Shown: positions 42,816 through 52,955, counted from the stretch's first letter. The stretch is 64,000 nt of DNA from Spirochaetales bacterium UBA6872 (GCA_002452215.1 DKCO01000055.1:85992-149991), one strand, 5' to 3'. The notes: a model not told the origin generated them from the letters alone. Numbers and translations are program-made.

Positions 42816-43991
42816 ATGTCACCATATATCAATAGATGCATTGATTTAAATCTTAAACTTAAACGCAGATCGCAATTTCTTTTCGGTCCAAGGCAAACCG
42901 GAAAGACAAGATTCATAAGAGAGCAAATTTCCAAAGATGATATCAGATTGAATTGGAATCTTCTTGATAATAATCTTTGGCTTTCAGTCCTTTCGGATCC
43001 GCAATTGCTTATAAAAGAAGTCAAGGCTAGGGGAATCAAAGATGGCATTATTATCCTAGATGAAGTCCAAAAAGCTCCTCTTTTGCTCAACAGCGTTCAA
43101 CTTTTGATTGAAGAGAGTGATATAAGGTTTCTTCTTACAGGTTCAAGTGCAAGGAAATTGCGTGAACAAGGAGTAAATCTTCTTGGGGGAAGGGCAAGTT
43201 GGAATGCAATGCATCCTCTTGTTTGGCCAGAGATAAAGGATTTTGATTTCGATCTTGATGATATTTTCTTCTCTGGTCTTCTACCTTCACCTTTTTTGAA
43301 TAAGGAAGATGCAAATGACATATTATATAGCTACACAGGATTGTATGTAGCAGAAGAAATACAAAGAGAAGCTCTTGTAAAAAAACTTCCTTCATTTGTT
43401 CATTTTCTTGAAATTGCATCCATGACCAGTGGTGAGCAAATCAACTATGCAAACATTTCAAGTGATGTAGGTGTCAAGAAAGATGCTGTGAAGGATTGGT
43501 TTTCAATACTGACCGATACAATGCTTGGATTCGAAGTCCCCTCTTTTAAATTGACAAAGAAGAGAAAGGCTGTGGAAGTTTCGAAATACTATTTGTTTGA
43601 TGTTGGTGTTATGAGAAGCTTGATGAAAGCTGTTGTACCGACAGAGAACATGAGTGACTATGGGCGCTTTTTCGAAAACTATATTGCAACAGAATTGAGA
43701 GCATATCTTGATTATTCTGGACAAATCAACTCTGGCAAATTGCAATATTGGCGTTCATCAAGTGGTTTTGAGGTGGATTTTATTCTTAATGAAAGAGTTG
43801 CGATAGAGACAAAGACGACAAAGCATCTGACAGTACGAGATCTTCGTGGCATAAAGGCCTTAATGGAAGAAGGTTTGATGGAAAAGTATATAATCGTAAC
43901 TCGAGAAGATCGACCTTACGAAGTAGCAACTAATATAACAAGCATGCCGTGGAAGTATTTTCTAACTGAGCTCTGGGCAGGAAGAATATAA
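42816..43991 (+). CDS. AAA_14/DUF4143 ATPase, first copy
   Basis: 391 residues from ATG 42816 with AAAGAGGG upstream. Walker A is GPRQTGKTR (residues 24-32), Walker B is IIILDEVQ, and a sensor-like LLTGSSARKL follows. The C-terminal DUF4143 part ends with a PD-(D/E)XK-like SGFEVDFILN...VAIETKTTKHL block. This family is widespread in anaerobes in many copies; the function is unknown. One of three dispersed ATPases of related design in the window. Confidence 0.92.
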   Translation: MSPYINRCIDLNLKLKRRSQFLFGPRQTGKTRFIREQISKDDIRLNWNLLDNNLWLSVLSDPQLLIKEVKARGIKDGIIILDEVQKAPLLLNSVQLLIEESDIRFLLTGSSARKLREQGVNLLGGRASWNAMHPLVWPEIKDFDFDLDDIFFSGLLPSPFLNKEDANDILYSYTGLYVAEEIQREALVKKLPSFVHFLEIASMTSGEQINYANISSDVGVKKDAVKDWFSILTDTMLGFEVPSFKLTKKRKAVEVSKYYLFDVGVMRSLMKAVVPTENMSDYGRFFENYIATELRAYLDYSGQINSGKLQYWRSSSGFEVDFILNERVAIETKTTKHLTVRDLRGIKALMEEGLMEKYIIVTREDRPYEVATNITSMPWKYFLTELWAGRI

Positions 43992-44026
43992 ACTTTATCA
44001 ATTCTTTGTCTATATCAAAAAGAGAA

Positions 44027-44052
44027 GGCTGTTGCAATGTTCTACAACAGCC
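44027..44052. terminator. Bidirectional terminator between the DUF4143 gene and leuS
   Basis: GGCTGTTG (44027-44034) pairs with CAACAGCC (44045-44052). On the minus strand TTCTCTTTTTG follows the stem, so it ends leuS. Confidence 0.75.
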
Positions 44053-44062
44053 ATTAATAATT

Positions 44063-46579
44063 CTATTTTACTACGAAGTTCACAAGTTTTCCGGGAACAA
44101 CAATCTCTTTGACTAGAGTCTTGCCATCAAGCCAAGCTTTTATCTTCTCATCGTTTTTTGCTGCTTCCAATAAGCCGTCTTTGTCCAGAGTTGCGCTGAC
44201 TTGGAGTCTGCCCCTGAGCTTTCCATTTACTTGGATTACAAGCTCTATTTCATCATCCTTGATCTTCTCTTCATCATATTTTGGCCAACTTTCCTTTGCA
44301 ATCGATGGCTCATGCCCAAGCATAGTCCATAGCTCTTCTGCAAGATGTGGTGTGTATGGAGAGAGCATCAAAGTCAAAGTCTCCATTGCTTTCTTAGCAA
44401 TCACTTCAAGTTTATTAAGCTCATTTACGAATACCATCATTTGCGAAATTGCTGTGTTGAAGCTTAGAGATGCTGTATCGTCTGTCACTTTCTTCAGTGT
44501 CTTGTTCATTAGCTTGTCTATGTCTTTTGGAATCTCAATATCTTCGATTTTCTTCTCTGTCGCAATTCTCCAGATTCTGTCCAAGAAACGATATACTCCA
44601 ATAAATCCATTTGTTGCCCAAGGCTTTGATTCTCTCAATGGCCCCATAAACATCTCATACATTCTTACAGAGTCAGCACCATAATCTCTAATAAAGTCAT
44701 CAGGATTGATGACATTCTTCAATGATTTGCTCATCTTGGCAATGACTTGAGTGAGTTCTTCACCTGTTTCCTTATCGAAATATTTGCCATCTTTTTCTTC
44801 TACAAGATCTGTTGGTACCAAAGACTTGTTTGCTCTTTGGTATGCAAATGATGTGATCATTCCCTGGTTTACAAGTCTCTTGAATGGCTCTGGTGTCGAT
44901 ACGAGTCCCAGATCATATAGAACATGGTGCCAGAATCGTGAATACAACAGATGCAATACAGCATGTTCAGCACCGCCGACATAGAGGTTGACTGGCATCC
45001 AGTATTTCTCTTTCTCTGCATCAACGAAGGCCTTGTCGTTTTTGGGGTCTATATATCGTAAGTAGTACCAGCATGATCCAGCCCACTGAGGCATTGTGTT
45101 TGTCTCTCTCTTGGCATCTGAACCGCACTTTGGACACTTGCAATTGACCCATTCAGGAACATTGACGAGAGGAGACTCTCCGGTTCCAGACGGTTCGTAC
45201 TTTGTTACTTTGGGAAGTGTAAGAGGAAGCTCGTTTTCAGGTACCTCTACTATTCCACATTTAGGGCAATGAATTAGAGGAATCGGTTCGCCCCAATATC
45301 TTTGTCGAGAGAAGACCCAATCCCTAAGCTTATAATTTATAGCTTTGTGTCCATAGCCTTTCTCTTCCAAGAATTCAAGCATTTTCTTAATCGCATCAGC
45401 TTTGTTAAGCCCATCAAGCCACTCTGAGTTTACATGAATGCCATCTTCTGTCCATGCTTGTTGCTGAACATCTACTTTGCTTTTAAGAACCTCGATGATT
45501 GGAAGATTGAATTTCTTTGCAAATTCCCAGTCTCTTTCATCATGAGCAGGAACAGCCATGATTGCACCTGTTCCGTATGATATAAGAACATAGTCAGCAA
45601 TCCAAATAGGTATCTTCTTGCCATTTACTGGATTTATAGCATAAGAGCCAGAGAATACTCCTGTCTTGTCTTTGTTCAAATCTGTTCTTTCCAGATCTGA
45701 TTTGTGCTTTGTCTTATCAAGATATTCTTCGACAGCTTTCCTTTGCCCATCTGTTGTTAGTTTGCCAACCAAAGGATGCTCTGGTGCTATTACCATGTAT
45801 GTTGCACCAAATAGAGTATCACAACGAGTTGTATATACTTCCAGCTTCTCTCCAGGAAGACTCTCAAGATCGAAAAATACGGCAGCTCCTTCAGATTTTC
45901 CAATCCAGTTTCTTTGCATAGCTTTTACTGACTCAGGCCAATCAAGCTCATCAAGTCCCTCTAGAAGTTTGTCAGCATATGCTGTGATTCTCAAAATCCA
46001 CTGTCTTATATTCTTCTTCTCGACCTTTGCGCCACATCTTTCGCAATGGCCTTCTTTTACTTCCTCATTTGCAAGTCCAGTCTTGCAATCTGGGCACCAG
46101 TTTATCGGTGTATTGGCTTCATATGCGAGGCCTTTTTCATAAAGCTTCTCGAAAATCCATTGTGTCCAATGATAGTAATCTTCATTACAAGTCGAAATCT
46201 CTCTGTCCCAATCGTAACTGAATCCAAGCGATTTGATTTGTCTTCTGAAGTTATCTATATTCTTTTTTGTCGTTACATATGGGTGTGTACCTGTCTTGAT
46301 TGCATAGTTCTCAGCAGGAAGCCCAAAGGAGTCGAATCCCATTGGATGAAGCACATTGTAGCCATTCATCCTCAAATATCTGGAGTAGATATCTGTCGCT
46401 GTGTATCCTTCAGGATGTCCTACATGCAAACCAGCTCCTGACGGATATGGAAACATATCCAAGACATATGCTCGCTTTTCTTTATCATATGAAGGGTCTT
46501 CATATGTTTTAAAAGTCTTGTTCTCTTCCCAATATTTTTGCCATTTTGGCTCTATTTCATTGAATGGATATTTGCTCAT
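44063..46579 (-). CDS. leuS: Leucyl-tRNA synthetase
   Basis: 838 residues, near the bacterial length of about 860. The HIGH-type motif is HVGHPEG near residue 51, the editing (CP1) domain lies at about 220-420 (TRCDTLFGATYMVIAPEHPL), a zinc-finger-like CxxC...CxxC region at about 440-500 precedes the catalytic continuation, and the KMSKS motif is KMSKSLKN. It charges tRNA-Leu. The start has no ribosome binding site; TAAAAT preceded by TGT ends seven bases before the ATG. I see no T-box leader upstream. Confidence 0.97.
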   Translation of the reverse strand: MSKYPFNEIEPKWQKYWEENKTFKTYEDPSYDKEKRAYVLDMFPYPSGAGLHVGHPEGYTATDIYSRYLRMNGYNVLHPMGFDSFGLPAENYAIKTGTHPYVTTKKNIDNFRRQIKSLGFSYDWDREISTCNEDYYHWTQWIFEKLYEKGLAYEANTPINWCPDCKTGLANEEVKEGHCERCGAKVEKKNIRQWILRITAYADKLLEGLDELDWPESVKAMQRNWIGKSEGAAVFFDLESLPGEKLEVYTTRCDTLFGATYMVIAPEHPLVGKLTTDGQRKAVEEYLDKTKHKSDLERTDLNKDKTGVFSGSYAINPVNGKKIPIWIADYVLISYGTGAIMAVPAHDERDWEFAKKFNLPIIEVLKSKVDVQQQAWTEDGIHVNSEWLDGLNKADAIKKMLEFLEEKGYGHKAINYKLRDWVFSRQRYWGEPIPLIHCPKCGIVEVPENELPLTLPKVTKYEPSGTGESPLVNVPEWVNCKCPKCGSDAKRETNTMPQWAGSCWYYLRYIDPKNDKAFVDAEKEKYWMPVNLYVGGAEHAVLHLLYSRFWHHVLYDLGLVSTPEPFKRLVNQGMITSFAYQRANKSLVPTDLVEEKDGKYFDKETGEELTQVIAKMSKSLKNVINPDDFIRDYGADSVRMYEMFMGPLRESKPWATNGFIGVYRFLDRIWRIATEKKIEDIEIPKDIDKLMNKTLKKVTDDTASLSFNTAISQMMVFVNELNKLEVIAKKAMETLTLMLSPYTPHLAEELWTMLGHEPSIAKESWPKYDEEKIKDDEIELVIQVNGKLRGRLQVSATLDKDGLLEAAKNDEKIKAWLDGKTLVKEIVVPGKLVNFVVK

Positions 46580-46798
46580 AGCATGGATTTTAACACCTTA
46601 GAGTGAAAATAGCTATAACAAGCAAAACTTGCTTATTAGCCAGAATTAACTGAATTGCATTAGAGATATTTCAAAGTTTTGGCGTATGGAAGTTGGCTTA
46701 ACAACATCAAAACTTTATGGTCATCTTCCCGATATGGCAACTGATTATGTTTTACCAATCGTTGTAGGTTCTTTCCCCAAAAGAGCGGTTGATTGCAA

Positions 46799-46828
46799 AG
46801 CCCCGTTCCAATGTACCGAAACGGGGCT
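46799..46828. terminator. Terminator-like hairpin after kduI
   Basis: AGCCCCGTT (46799-46807) pairs with AACGGGGCT (46820-46828). The T tract is short on both strands. The rest of 46580-46854 holds nothing I recognise. Confidence 0.55.
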
Positions 46829-46854
46829 ATTGCTTTTTTGCTATGAAACAAGAA

Positions 46855-47697
46855 TTATCTTAGATCCTCTGTCTTGATCCAATCCTGGTCATCATAAGCT
46901 CTGTTCTCGCCACACATTCCCCAGATGAAAGTGTAGTTGGTTGTACCACAGCCTGAGTGTATTGACCATGATGGGTTTATCACAGCTTCATCGTTGTGCA
47001 TGACAATGTGTCTTGTTTGATTAGGCTCTCCCATAAAGTGGAATACAGCTTGGTTTTCTGGAATATCGAAGTAGAAGTAGACTTCCATTCTTCTTTCATG
47101 AGTATGAGCTGGCATTGTATTCCATACAGAACCTGGCTCAAGGTGTGTCAGTCCCATTGAAAGTTGGCAAGTGTCGAGAATGTCTGGATGAATGTATTGA
47201 TTGATTGTTCTTTCATTTGAATCCTCGAGTTTTCCAAGATGCTTGTGGATAGCCATGTCATATGAGATAAGCTTTGTAGGATATGGCCTATGTGCTGGTG
47301 TAGTAAGGATGTAGAACTTTGCAGGCTCTGCTGGATTCTTTGACTTGAAGCTTACTTCCTTTGTTCCCATTGAGACATATAGTGCATCGTAGTGCTTGAC
47401 CTCATATTCAACGCCATCGCAATAGATATATCCATCACCACCGATGTTGATTGTGCCAAGCTCTCTTCTCTCAAGAAGAAACTTTACTCCGAAGTTTTTC
47501 CAGCTGTCGATTCCCTTGTCGAGTGCAACTGTTTCATCAACTGGCATACAACCCATAGTGACGATTCTATCAATGTGTGAGTATACAGCAGAAACATTGT
47601 CCTTCTGGAATATGTTCTGAATCAAAAACTCCTTTCTAAGTTCCTCTGTGTTCATCCTTTGAAATGGAAGTTTTCCTGTTGAATAACGAATATCCAT
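46855..47697 (-). CDS. kduI: 4-Deoxy-L-threo-5-hexosulose-uronate ketol-isomerase
   Basis: 280 residues, full length, with AAGGAGAGG before the ATG. The cupin metal site is visible: PAHTHERRMEVYFYF (His, His, Glu) and PSWSIHSG (the last His). It isomerises 5-keto-4-deoxyuronate, the product of GH105, to 2,5-diketo-3-deoxygluconate. It therefore belongs to the pectin pathway although it lies 7 kb from the main locus. A CAGGC/GCCTG hairpin (47720-47735) lies in its leader. Confidence 0.97.
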   Translation of the reverse strand: MDIRYSTGKLPFQRMNTEELRKEFLIQNIFQKDNVSAVYSHIDRIVTMGCMPVDETVALDKGIDSWKNFGVKFLLERRELGTINIGGDGYIYCDGVEYEVKHYDALYVSMGTKEVSFKSKNPAEPAKFYILTTPAHRPYPTKLISYDMAIHKHLGKLEDSNERTINQYIHPDILDTCQLSMGLTHLEPGSVWNTMPAHTHERRMEVYFYFDIPENQAVFHFMGEPNQTRHIVMHNDEAVINPSWSIHSGCGTTNYTFIWGMCGENRAYDDQDWIKTEDLR

Positions 47698-47884
47698 ATA
47701 ATCCTCTCCTTATATGTTTCAGGCAAAATAGCCTGCAAACTCCTCTTTTATGAACGCTCTCTTTCTGTTTATTTCACTATTGGAGCGCCTTCTCTCAAAT
47801 ATATTAAGAGCATCTTGTGATTCTCTACTATTGCATTGTATTACTTTGTTCTCTTTATATCCACCATTCGTATTCGCGTTTAGT

Positions 47885-49025
47885 CTACAGACTCATTCCT
47901 CTGTTCTCTCCCAGCTCGAATATTGGGTTTATGTCGGGTGATATGCCGAAAAGATCATTGTCTATAATCGATTTTGCAGCGACATTGTTTCTGTTCTCTA
48001 TCTCCGAAGCGCAATTTACGCATATCTTCATTCCTTGCTCCGTTTTTTCCTTGTTTAGAAAGTAATAGGAATGCAGGGGAAGTTTCATATCTGCAACCTC
48101 GTGGTTGTGTGTTGTAATGAATATCTGTTCATCATCTCCAATCATGTTTGCTAATTTTGCAATCATCGCCTTTTCTATTGTTGAGTCTATATATGAGAAT
48201 TGCCCATCTATTAGGTATATGCCAATCCTTCGATGCCTGACACTGAAAAAGATATTCGTAATGTTGAAGCCATACTCTGTGCCACTTGATAGGCTTGGGA
48301 TACTGGAAAGGCTGTTGTTTGCTTGGGCAATTATAGCTCCCACATTCTCATGCTGGACAACATATGCATTGTCAGTATCCTTGCTTCTGGTTATCTCGAT
48401 TATGGCAGGGTCCAATGATTTCAGTACCGTATTCAGCATTGTTAGGTAATCATTGCTTTCTTGTTCATCCTTGAACTCGGGAAATGATACCCTATTGAAT
48501 AGGGCTTCCGTAGCTGGAATGGCCACATTCCATCCTATTCCTCTTAAATCCAGATCTCTCAATACGGACTCGTAATCACTGTATTCATATTCAAAAGCAT
48601 CCAATCTCTTCTTGCATGATTCGTATTAGCTCTTTTTCCCAACAGGGATCTTTTTGCAAGCCATTTCCACTTTTAAATCTTCAGGATTTGTGATTGTTTT
48701 CGGTCTTTATTTTTAATCTTAATAAATGCGCCTTGGTAGCAAATTTCACCACGCAATCAATTTCGATGTATGATTCGTCAGTATTGATATTGATGATGTT
48801 TCCAAGGTTCCTTTTATCATTCTCCTTCAAAAGCAACATTATACTCCAAATGGCTCTGACTAGAGATGTCTTTCCTGATGCATTTGAACCCATGAGAATG
48901 TTGAGCTTCTTGTATCGAAAGTTTGCATTGGATATAAGGTTCTCATTTTCAATTGTTGATTGCTTCAATTTTCTTGGATATGAAAAGATATTATCCATTT
49001 TAAGTTTAAAATAACCATATAACAC
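47885..49025 (-). pseudogene. Broken AAA-family ATPase (AAA_21/AAA_15 type)
   Basis: Two halves of one gene. The N-terminal part (49025-48681, ATG with AGAGG upstream) has Walker A GSNASGKTS and stops after KTENNHKS. The C-terminal part (48604-47885) has a DGQFSYIDSTIEKAMIAK segment and IFITTHNHEV, the end of the ABC-like ATPase. Between them another frame reads TNPEDLKVEMACKK and continues to a stop, and a third leads into the C-terminal half, so at least two frameshifts separate them. Intact members of the type are stand-alone ATPases of anti-phage systems or abortive infection. It is likely dead unless the frames are sequencing errors. Confidence 0.75.
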
Positions 49026-49515
49026 CTCTTACGTTCAAAAAAATTGAATATAAAAACTTATTATCGTTTAATCTTTCTCTTTTTCAAAACATCAATATTC
49101 CTTCGTTTTACCCATCCTCTCTCCCTCTCAGTACTCGTAATGAACCCAGAATCTAGGTGATTACGGATACACCATTTTTATTCTTCAGCAAAACACCAGA
49201 TGAAAGTTGCCAATGAGATTCCCAAGAATATGGACATCATTCGCATCCGCCATCCTTGCAGTACAAAGCCACGAGACTTTTCCTGTCTATTTTCTTTTTC
49301 GATTTATGCAATCGCGCTCTAGATATCGTTTGGATTTTTAAACATGTACTAAAACGTGTAGGTTCTCTCTGCCATATTTAGGAAAACAAAGGAGATGGAT
49401 TGAACTTAAAAGCCTTTTTATCGGCAATTTGTTGTAATCATCTTTTTGTTTATGTTAGAGTATCGATACAAAATCAAGATATGGTGTTTTCAAGGTATTT
49501 GATACTGCTTTTAAC
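49026..49515. other. Long intergenic stretch without a recognisable gene
   Basis: About 490 bases. A minus-strand open stretch at 49178-49305 (fragment SIFLGISLATFIWCFAEE) looks like a membrane-protein piece with no start or ribosome site, so a gene remnant is possible. No tRNA, no repeat array and no riboswitch were recognised. Confidence 0.4.
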
Positions 49516-49526
49516 CATGCGATTGG

Positions 49527-49558
49527 ACAGAACAATTGTGTGGGTTTGTTCTGTTTTT
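49527..49558 (+). terminator. Attenuator-like terminator hairpin in the leader of the MATE gene
   Basis: ACAGAACAA (49527-49535) pairs perfectly with TTGTTCTGT (49546-49554); five T residues follow (49554-49558). The AGGAGG ribosome site starts at 49561 and the ATG is at 49572, so transcription would end right before the gene unless the hairpin is prevented. Confidence 0.65.
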
Positions 49559-49571
49559 CTAGGAGGACAAT

Positions 49572-50909
49572 ATGAAAGCGAATCAAAGTCTTGGCGCCAT
49601 AATGAAGGAGTTGGTGCAATTTAGTTTGCCATTGATTCTTAGTGGTGTGATGCAACAACTCTATAACTGGGTAGATGCATTTGTCGTTGGGAATGTAGAC
49701 GGGGAGTTGTCTTTGTCTGCTATTGGATCTACAACAACGCCGATTAATTTTTTCATCACGACCATTACAGGTTTTACCTTAGGTTTGTCTGTTCTGGTTG
49801 CAAAGAACTTTGGAGCAAAGAAAAGAGATAATATCCCACCAATTTTGGCACTTTTCTCTGTGTTCTTAGGAATAGTCTTTATAATTGTTGCAATAAGTGG
49901 ATCTATAATGTCTTACCAGTTTATGAAGCTCTTGCATACGCCATCTGATACAATTGATCTTGCTAGTGATTATATTCGCATTGTTTTTATTGGATTGCCA
50001 TTTTTAGCAATTTACAATGTCTATAATGCCACTTTGCGCGCAATAGGTGATAGCCGAATTCCATTTTTGTCTATTTTGTTTTCATCTATCATGAATGTGT
50101 TTCTTGATGTTGTTTTTGTCGCATTGCTTGGCTTTGGCGTGCATGGCGCAGCTTTTGCGACAATATTATCCCAAGTTGCAATGACTGTTTTTATCATAAT
50201 CTATGGAACAAGAAAGTATCCTTGGCTGGCAAGTGGATATCATAAGAGAAATTTTGATATTGCAATCATGGCTGAAGGATTTCGATTCGGTTTTCCTCCA
50301 ATGTTGCAATCAAGCATCACATCTTTGGGAGGGTTGATGTTGCAAGACTTTATGAATCGTTTTGGAACGGATACTGTCACAGCTATTACTACAGCATATC
50401 GTATTGATACTTTAGTCATGTTACCTATCGTGAATCTTGGCTCAGGCATTTCAACTATCACTGCGCAAAGCTGTGGTTCAGGCAATCAAATGCGCGCTCG
50501 AAATACTCTCATTTCTGGCATAATGTTGACTCTTCTAGTTTCACTGATCCTCACAATAATTGTGATTCCAACTGGTGCAAAAATCATAGGTTTATTTGGC
50601 GCTGGTACAACAGCTGTTATGATTGGGGATGCATTTTTTAAAAGGATTGCTTGTTTTTATCCAATATTTGGTCTGGATACAGCTTTTCGCGGTTATTTTG
50701 AGGGTAGAGGGAATCTGGTCTACTCAAGCGTAGTCGGTATTGCTTGCTTGCTCGTGCGCATTCTTGCCTCTTATGCTATGGCTCCATGGCTTGGAAATAT
50801 GTCGATCCCTTATGCTGAGATTGTTTCATGGGTATGCATGTTTCTGATGTATCTTTTGCGATTTGTAAATAGAAAATCTGCGAGATGTCTAGATTGTTCT
50901 TCAAGATAG
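49572..50909 (+). CDS. MATE-family efflux transporter (third in the window)
   Basis: 445 residues from ATG 49572, with AGGAGG six bases upstream. Twelve hydrophobic segments; family signatures include WVDAFVVGNVDGELSLSAIG, FTLGLSVLVAKNFGAKKRD and the symmetrical second half ITTAYRIDTLVMLPIVNLG. It exports cationic drugs or metabolites by ion antiport. The terminator hairpin directly before its ribosome site suggests control by attenuation. No regulator gene lies beside it. Confidence 0.92.
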   Translation: MKANQSLGAIMKELVQFSLPLILSGVMQQLYNWVDAFVVGNVDGELSLSAIGSTTTPINFFITTITGFTLGLSVLVAKNFGAKKRDNIPPILALFSVFLGIVFIIVAISGSIMSYQFMKLLHTPSDTIDLASDYIRIVFIGLPFLAIYNVYNATLRAIGDSRIPFLSILFSSIMNVFLDVVFVALLGFGVHGAAFATILSQVAMTVFIIIYGTRKYPWLASGYHKRNFDIAIMAEGFRFGFPPMLQSSITSLGGLMLQDFMNRFGTDTVTAITTAYRIDTLVMLPIVNLGSGISTITAQSCGSGNQMRARNTLISGIMLTLLVSLILTIIVIPTGAKIIGLFGAGTTAVMIGDAFFKRIACFYPIFGLDTAFRGYFEGRGNLVYSSVVGIACLLVRILASYAMAPWLGNMSIPYAEIVSWVCMFLMYLLRFVNRKSARCLDCSSR

Positions 50910-50960
50910 CATTTTGATGTATGACGATGATGGTTTTCACCAAATTGACGCTCTTAAAGC

Positions 50961-50987
50961 GCCCAAGATTGAAGTTTGGCTTTTTTT
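50961..50987 (+). terminator. Possible terminator after the MATE gene
   Basis: GCCCAA and TTTGGC bracket a nine-base loop with one mismatch and are followed by TTTTTTT. Confidence 0.5.
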
Positions 50988-51078
50988 CTAGTGCTGGATA
51001 TTCTTACAATATTGCGTAGCACCATAGAACATGTAAGAGAAAGCAATGTCTCATCTTTTCTTTGCTAGATAGATTTAT

Positions 51079-51108
51079 TTGAAGTTTGGGCTTTTTTTTG
51101 GCTATAAT
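51079..51108 (+). promoter_or_regulatory. Promoter of parE, leaderless arrangement
   Basis: TTGAAG (51079-51084), 18-base spacer, TATAAT (51103-51108). The ATG is at 51116, seven bases after the -10, so transcription should start at the start codon. There is no ribosome site. Confidence 0.65.
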
Positions 51109-51115
51109 AATCCAT

Positions 51116-52927
51116 ATGGCGTATGATGAAAGCAATATAAAATCCTTGTCATCGATAGAGCATATCAGACTTAGGCCCGGAATGTATATCGGACGACTTG
51201 GAAATGGATCGCATCCAGATGATGGCATTTATATCCTTTTGAAGGAAGTTATAGACAACTCGATTGATGAGTTCATGGAAGGCCACGGCAATAGGATAAA
51301 TATTACCTTGGAGGATAAGAAGGTAACTGTAAGGGATTTTGGAAGGGGAATTCCGCTCAATAAAGTCATCGAATGCGTCTCTGTTATTAACACTGGCGCA
51401 AAATACGACAATGAGGCATTCCAATACTCTGTTGGACTTAATGGCGTCGGAACAAAAGCTGTGAATGCGCTTTCATCATATTTTGAAGTAACTAGCATCA
51501 GAGATGGGGAGTTCATGTTCGCCAGCTTTGAGCGTGGAACGTTGAAGAAAAAGAAGAAAGGAACAACAGATCAGCCAAACGGTACTGAAATGACATTCAT
51601 TCCAGATGATGATCCTAAAGTCTTTGGTCAATATTCTTACAATGAAGACTATATTAAGGAGCGTCTCTGGAACTATGCATATTTGAATAAAGGACTTACA
51701 ATCAGTTTCAATGGACGCCTAATAAAGAGCCAGAATGGACTTATGGACCTTGTCCACAAGATTCTAGGTGAAGATGGCCTTTATCCATTGATTACATTCA
51801 AGAACAAACATCTTGAATATGCTTTCACGCATACCAATGGATATGGAGAGAGTTATCATTCTTATGTAAATGGCCAATATACGTCAGATGGAGGCACTCA
51901 TGAGGCGGCTTTCAAAGAAGGTGTACTCAAAGGTATAAATGAGTACTACAAGAAAAGCTGGGCATCTCCTGAGATTAGAGATGGAATTGTTGCAACAGTT
52001 GCTATAAAGGTCCAGAATCCGGTGTTTGAGTCCCAAACAAAGAACAAACTCGGAAACACAGATGTTAGGCAATGGATTGTACAGGAAGTCAAGGAATCTG
52101 TAATCGACTGTTTGATGAAGAACAAGGAGATTGCAAAAGGGCTCGAAGACAAGATTGTCAACAATGAGAAGGTCCATAAAGAAGAAGCCGCTGTCAGGAA
52201 TGGAGCAAAAGAGAGAGCCAAGAGAACAGCAATAAATATCCCAAAATTGAAAGAGTGCAAATATCATCTTAATAGTTCGCAAGCATCACACAGGGAAAAA
52301 GGCGAGAATTCGATGATCTTTCTTACTGAGGGAGATTCGGCTGCAGGATCATTGAACAAAACAAGAAATCCAGATTACCAAGCTGTATTTGCATTGAGAG
52401 GAAAACCTCTGAATGTCTTTGGCAAGAACAGAACAGAGCTTTACAAGAATGAGGAACTGTACAATATAATGGTTGCTCTTGGAGTTGAAGATGACATCGA
52501 GAACCTTCGCTATGGGAAGGTCGTTATCGCAACAGATGCCGATGTTGACGGCTTTCATATAAGAATACTTTTGATGACATATTTCTTCTCTTATTTTGAA
52601 GAGATAATAAGACAGGGACGCTTATTTATTCTCGAAACGCCACTTTTCAGAGTCAGAAACAAAAAAATGACAGAGTATTGTTACTCGGAGGCTGAAAGGG
52701 ATGAGGCTTTGAAGAGAATAAGCGGTGCAGAGATCACTAGGTTTAAAGGCCTTGGTGAGATATCGCCAGGGGAATTCAAGGATTTCATCGGAGACAATAT
52801 AAAACTCGTTCCAGTCACATATGACTCTATAAAGGAAATACGTGAAGAGATGCAATTCTATATGGGTGATAATACACCTGTTAGAAGAGATTTCATAATG
52901 GAGAATCTATTGCAATGGGAAGATTGA
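51116..52927 (+). CDS. parE: DNA topoisomerase IV subunit B (or second GyrB)
   Basis: 603 residues from ATG 51116. GHKL ATPase domain: VIDNSIDE (catalytic Glu) near 47, RDFGRGIP near 83, and VGLNGVGTKAVNAL near 115. The transducer domain is followed by the TOPRIM domain: LTEGDSAAGS near 408 and ATDADVDGFHI near 484. The tail KGLGEISPGEFKDFI is shorter than in GyrB, as is usual for ParE. It makes the ATPase half of the type II topoisomerase that decatenates daughter chromosomes. The partner parC follows within 30 bases. Confidence 0.93.
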   Translation: MAYDESNIKSLSSIEHIRLRPGMYIGRLGNGSHPDDGIYILLKEVIDNSIDEFMEGHGNRINITLEDKKVTVRDFGRGIPLNKVIECVSVINTGAKYDNEAFQYSVGLNGVGTKAVNALSSYFEVTSIRDGEFMFASFERGTLKKKKKGTTDQPNGTEMTFIPDDDPKVFGQYSYNEDYIKERLWNYAYLNKGLTISFNGRLIKSQNGLMDLVHKILGEDGLYPLITFKNKHLEYAFTHTNGYGESYHSYVNGQYTSDGGTHEAAFKEGVLKGINEYYKKSWASPEIRDGIVATVAIKVQNPVFESQTKNKLGNTDVRQWIVQEVKESVIDCLMKNKEIAKGLEDKIVNNEKVHKEEAAVRNGAKERAKRTAINIPKLKECKYHLNSSQASHREKGENSMIFLTEGDSAAGSLNKTRNPDYQAVFALRGKPLNVFGKNRTELYKNEELYNIMVALGVEDDIENLRYGKVVIATDADVDGFHIRILLMTYFFSYFEEIIRQGRLFILETPLFRVRNKKMTEYCYSEAERDEALKRISGAEITRFKGLGEISPGEFKDFIGDNIKLVPVTYDSIKEIREEMQFYMGDNTPVRRDFIMENLLQWED

Positions 52928-52955
52928 CAGGTCGCGATATGAGGAGACGAGATTA

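Noticed and set aside
46580..46660. T-box leader upstream of leuS
   Set aside because: No TGG-type T-box core or terminator/antiterminator pair is visible, and the -10 lies next to the ATG.
46660..46877. Two overlapping 63-residue frames between leuS and kduI
   Set aside because: No ribosome site, no family match that I can see, and they run through the terminator hairpin; they look like chance frames.
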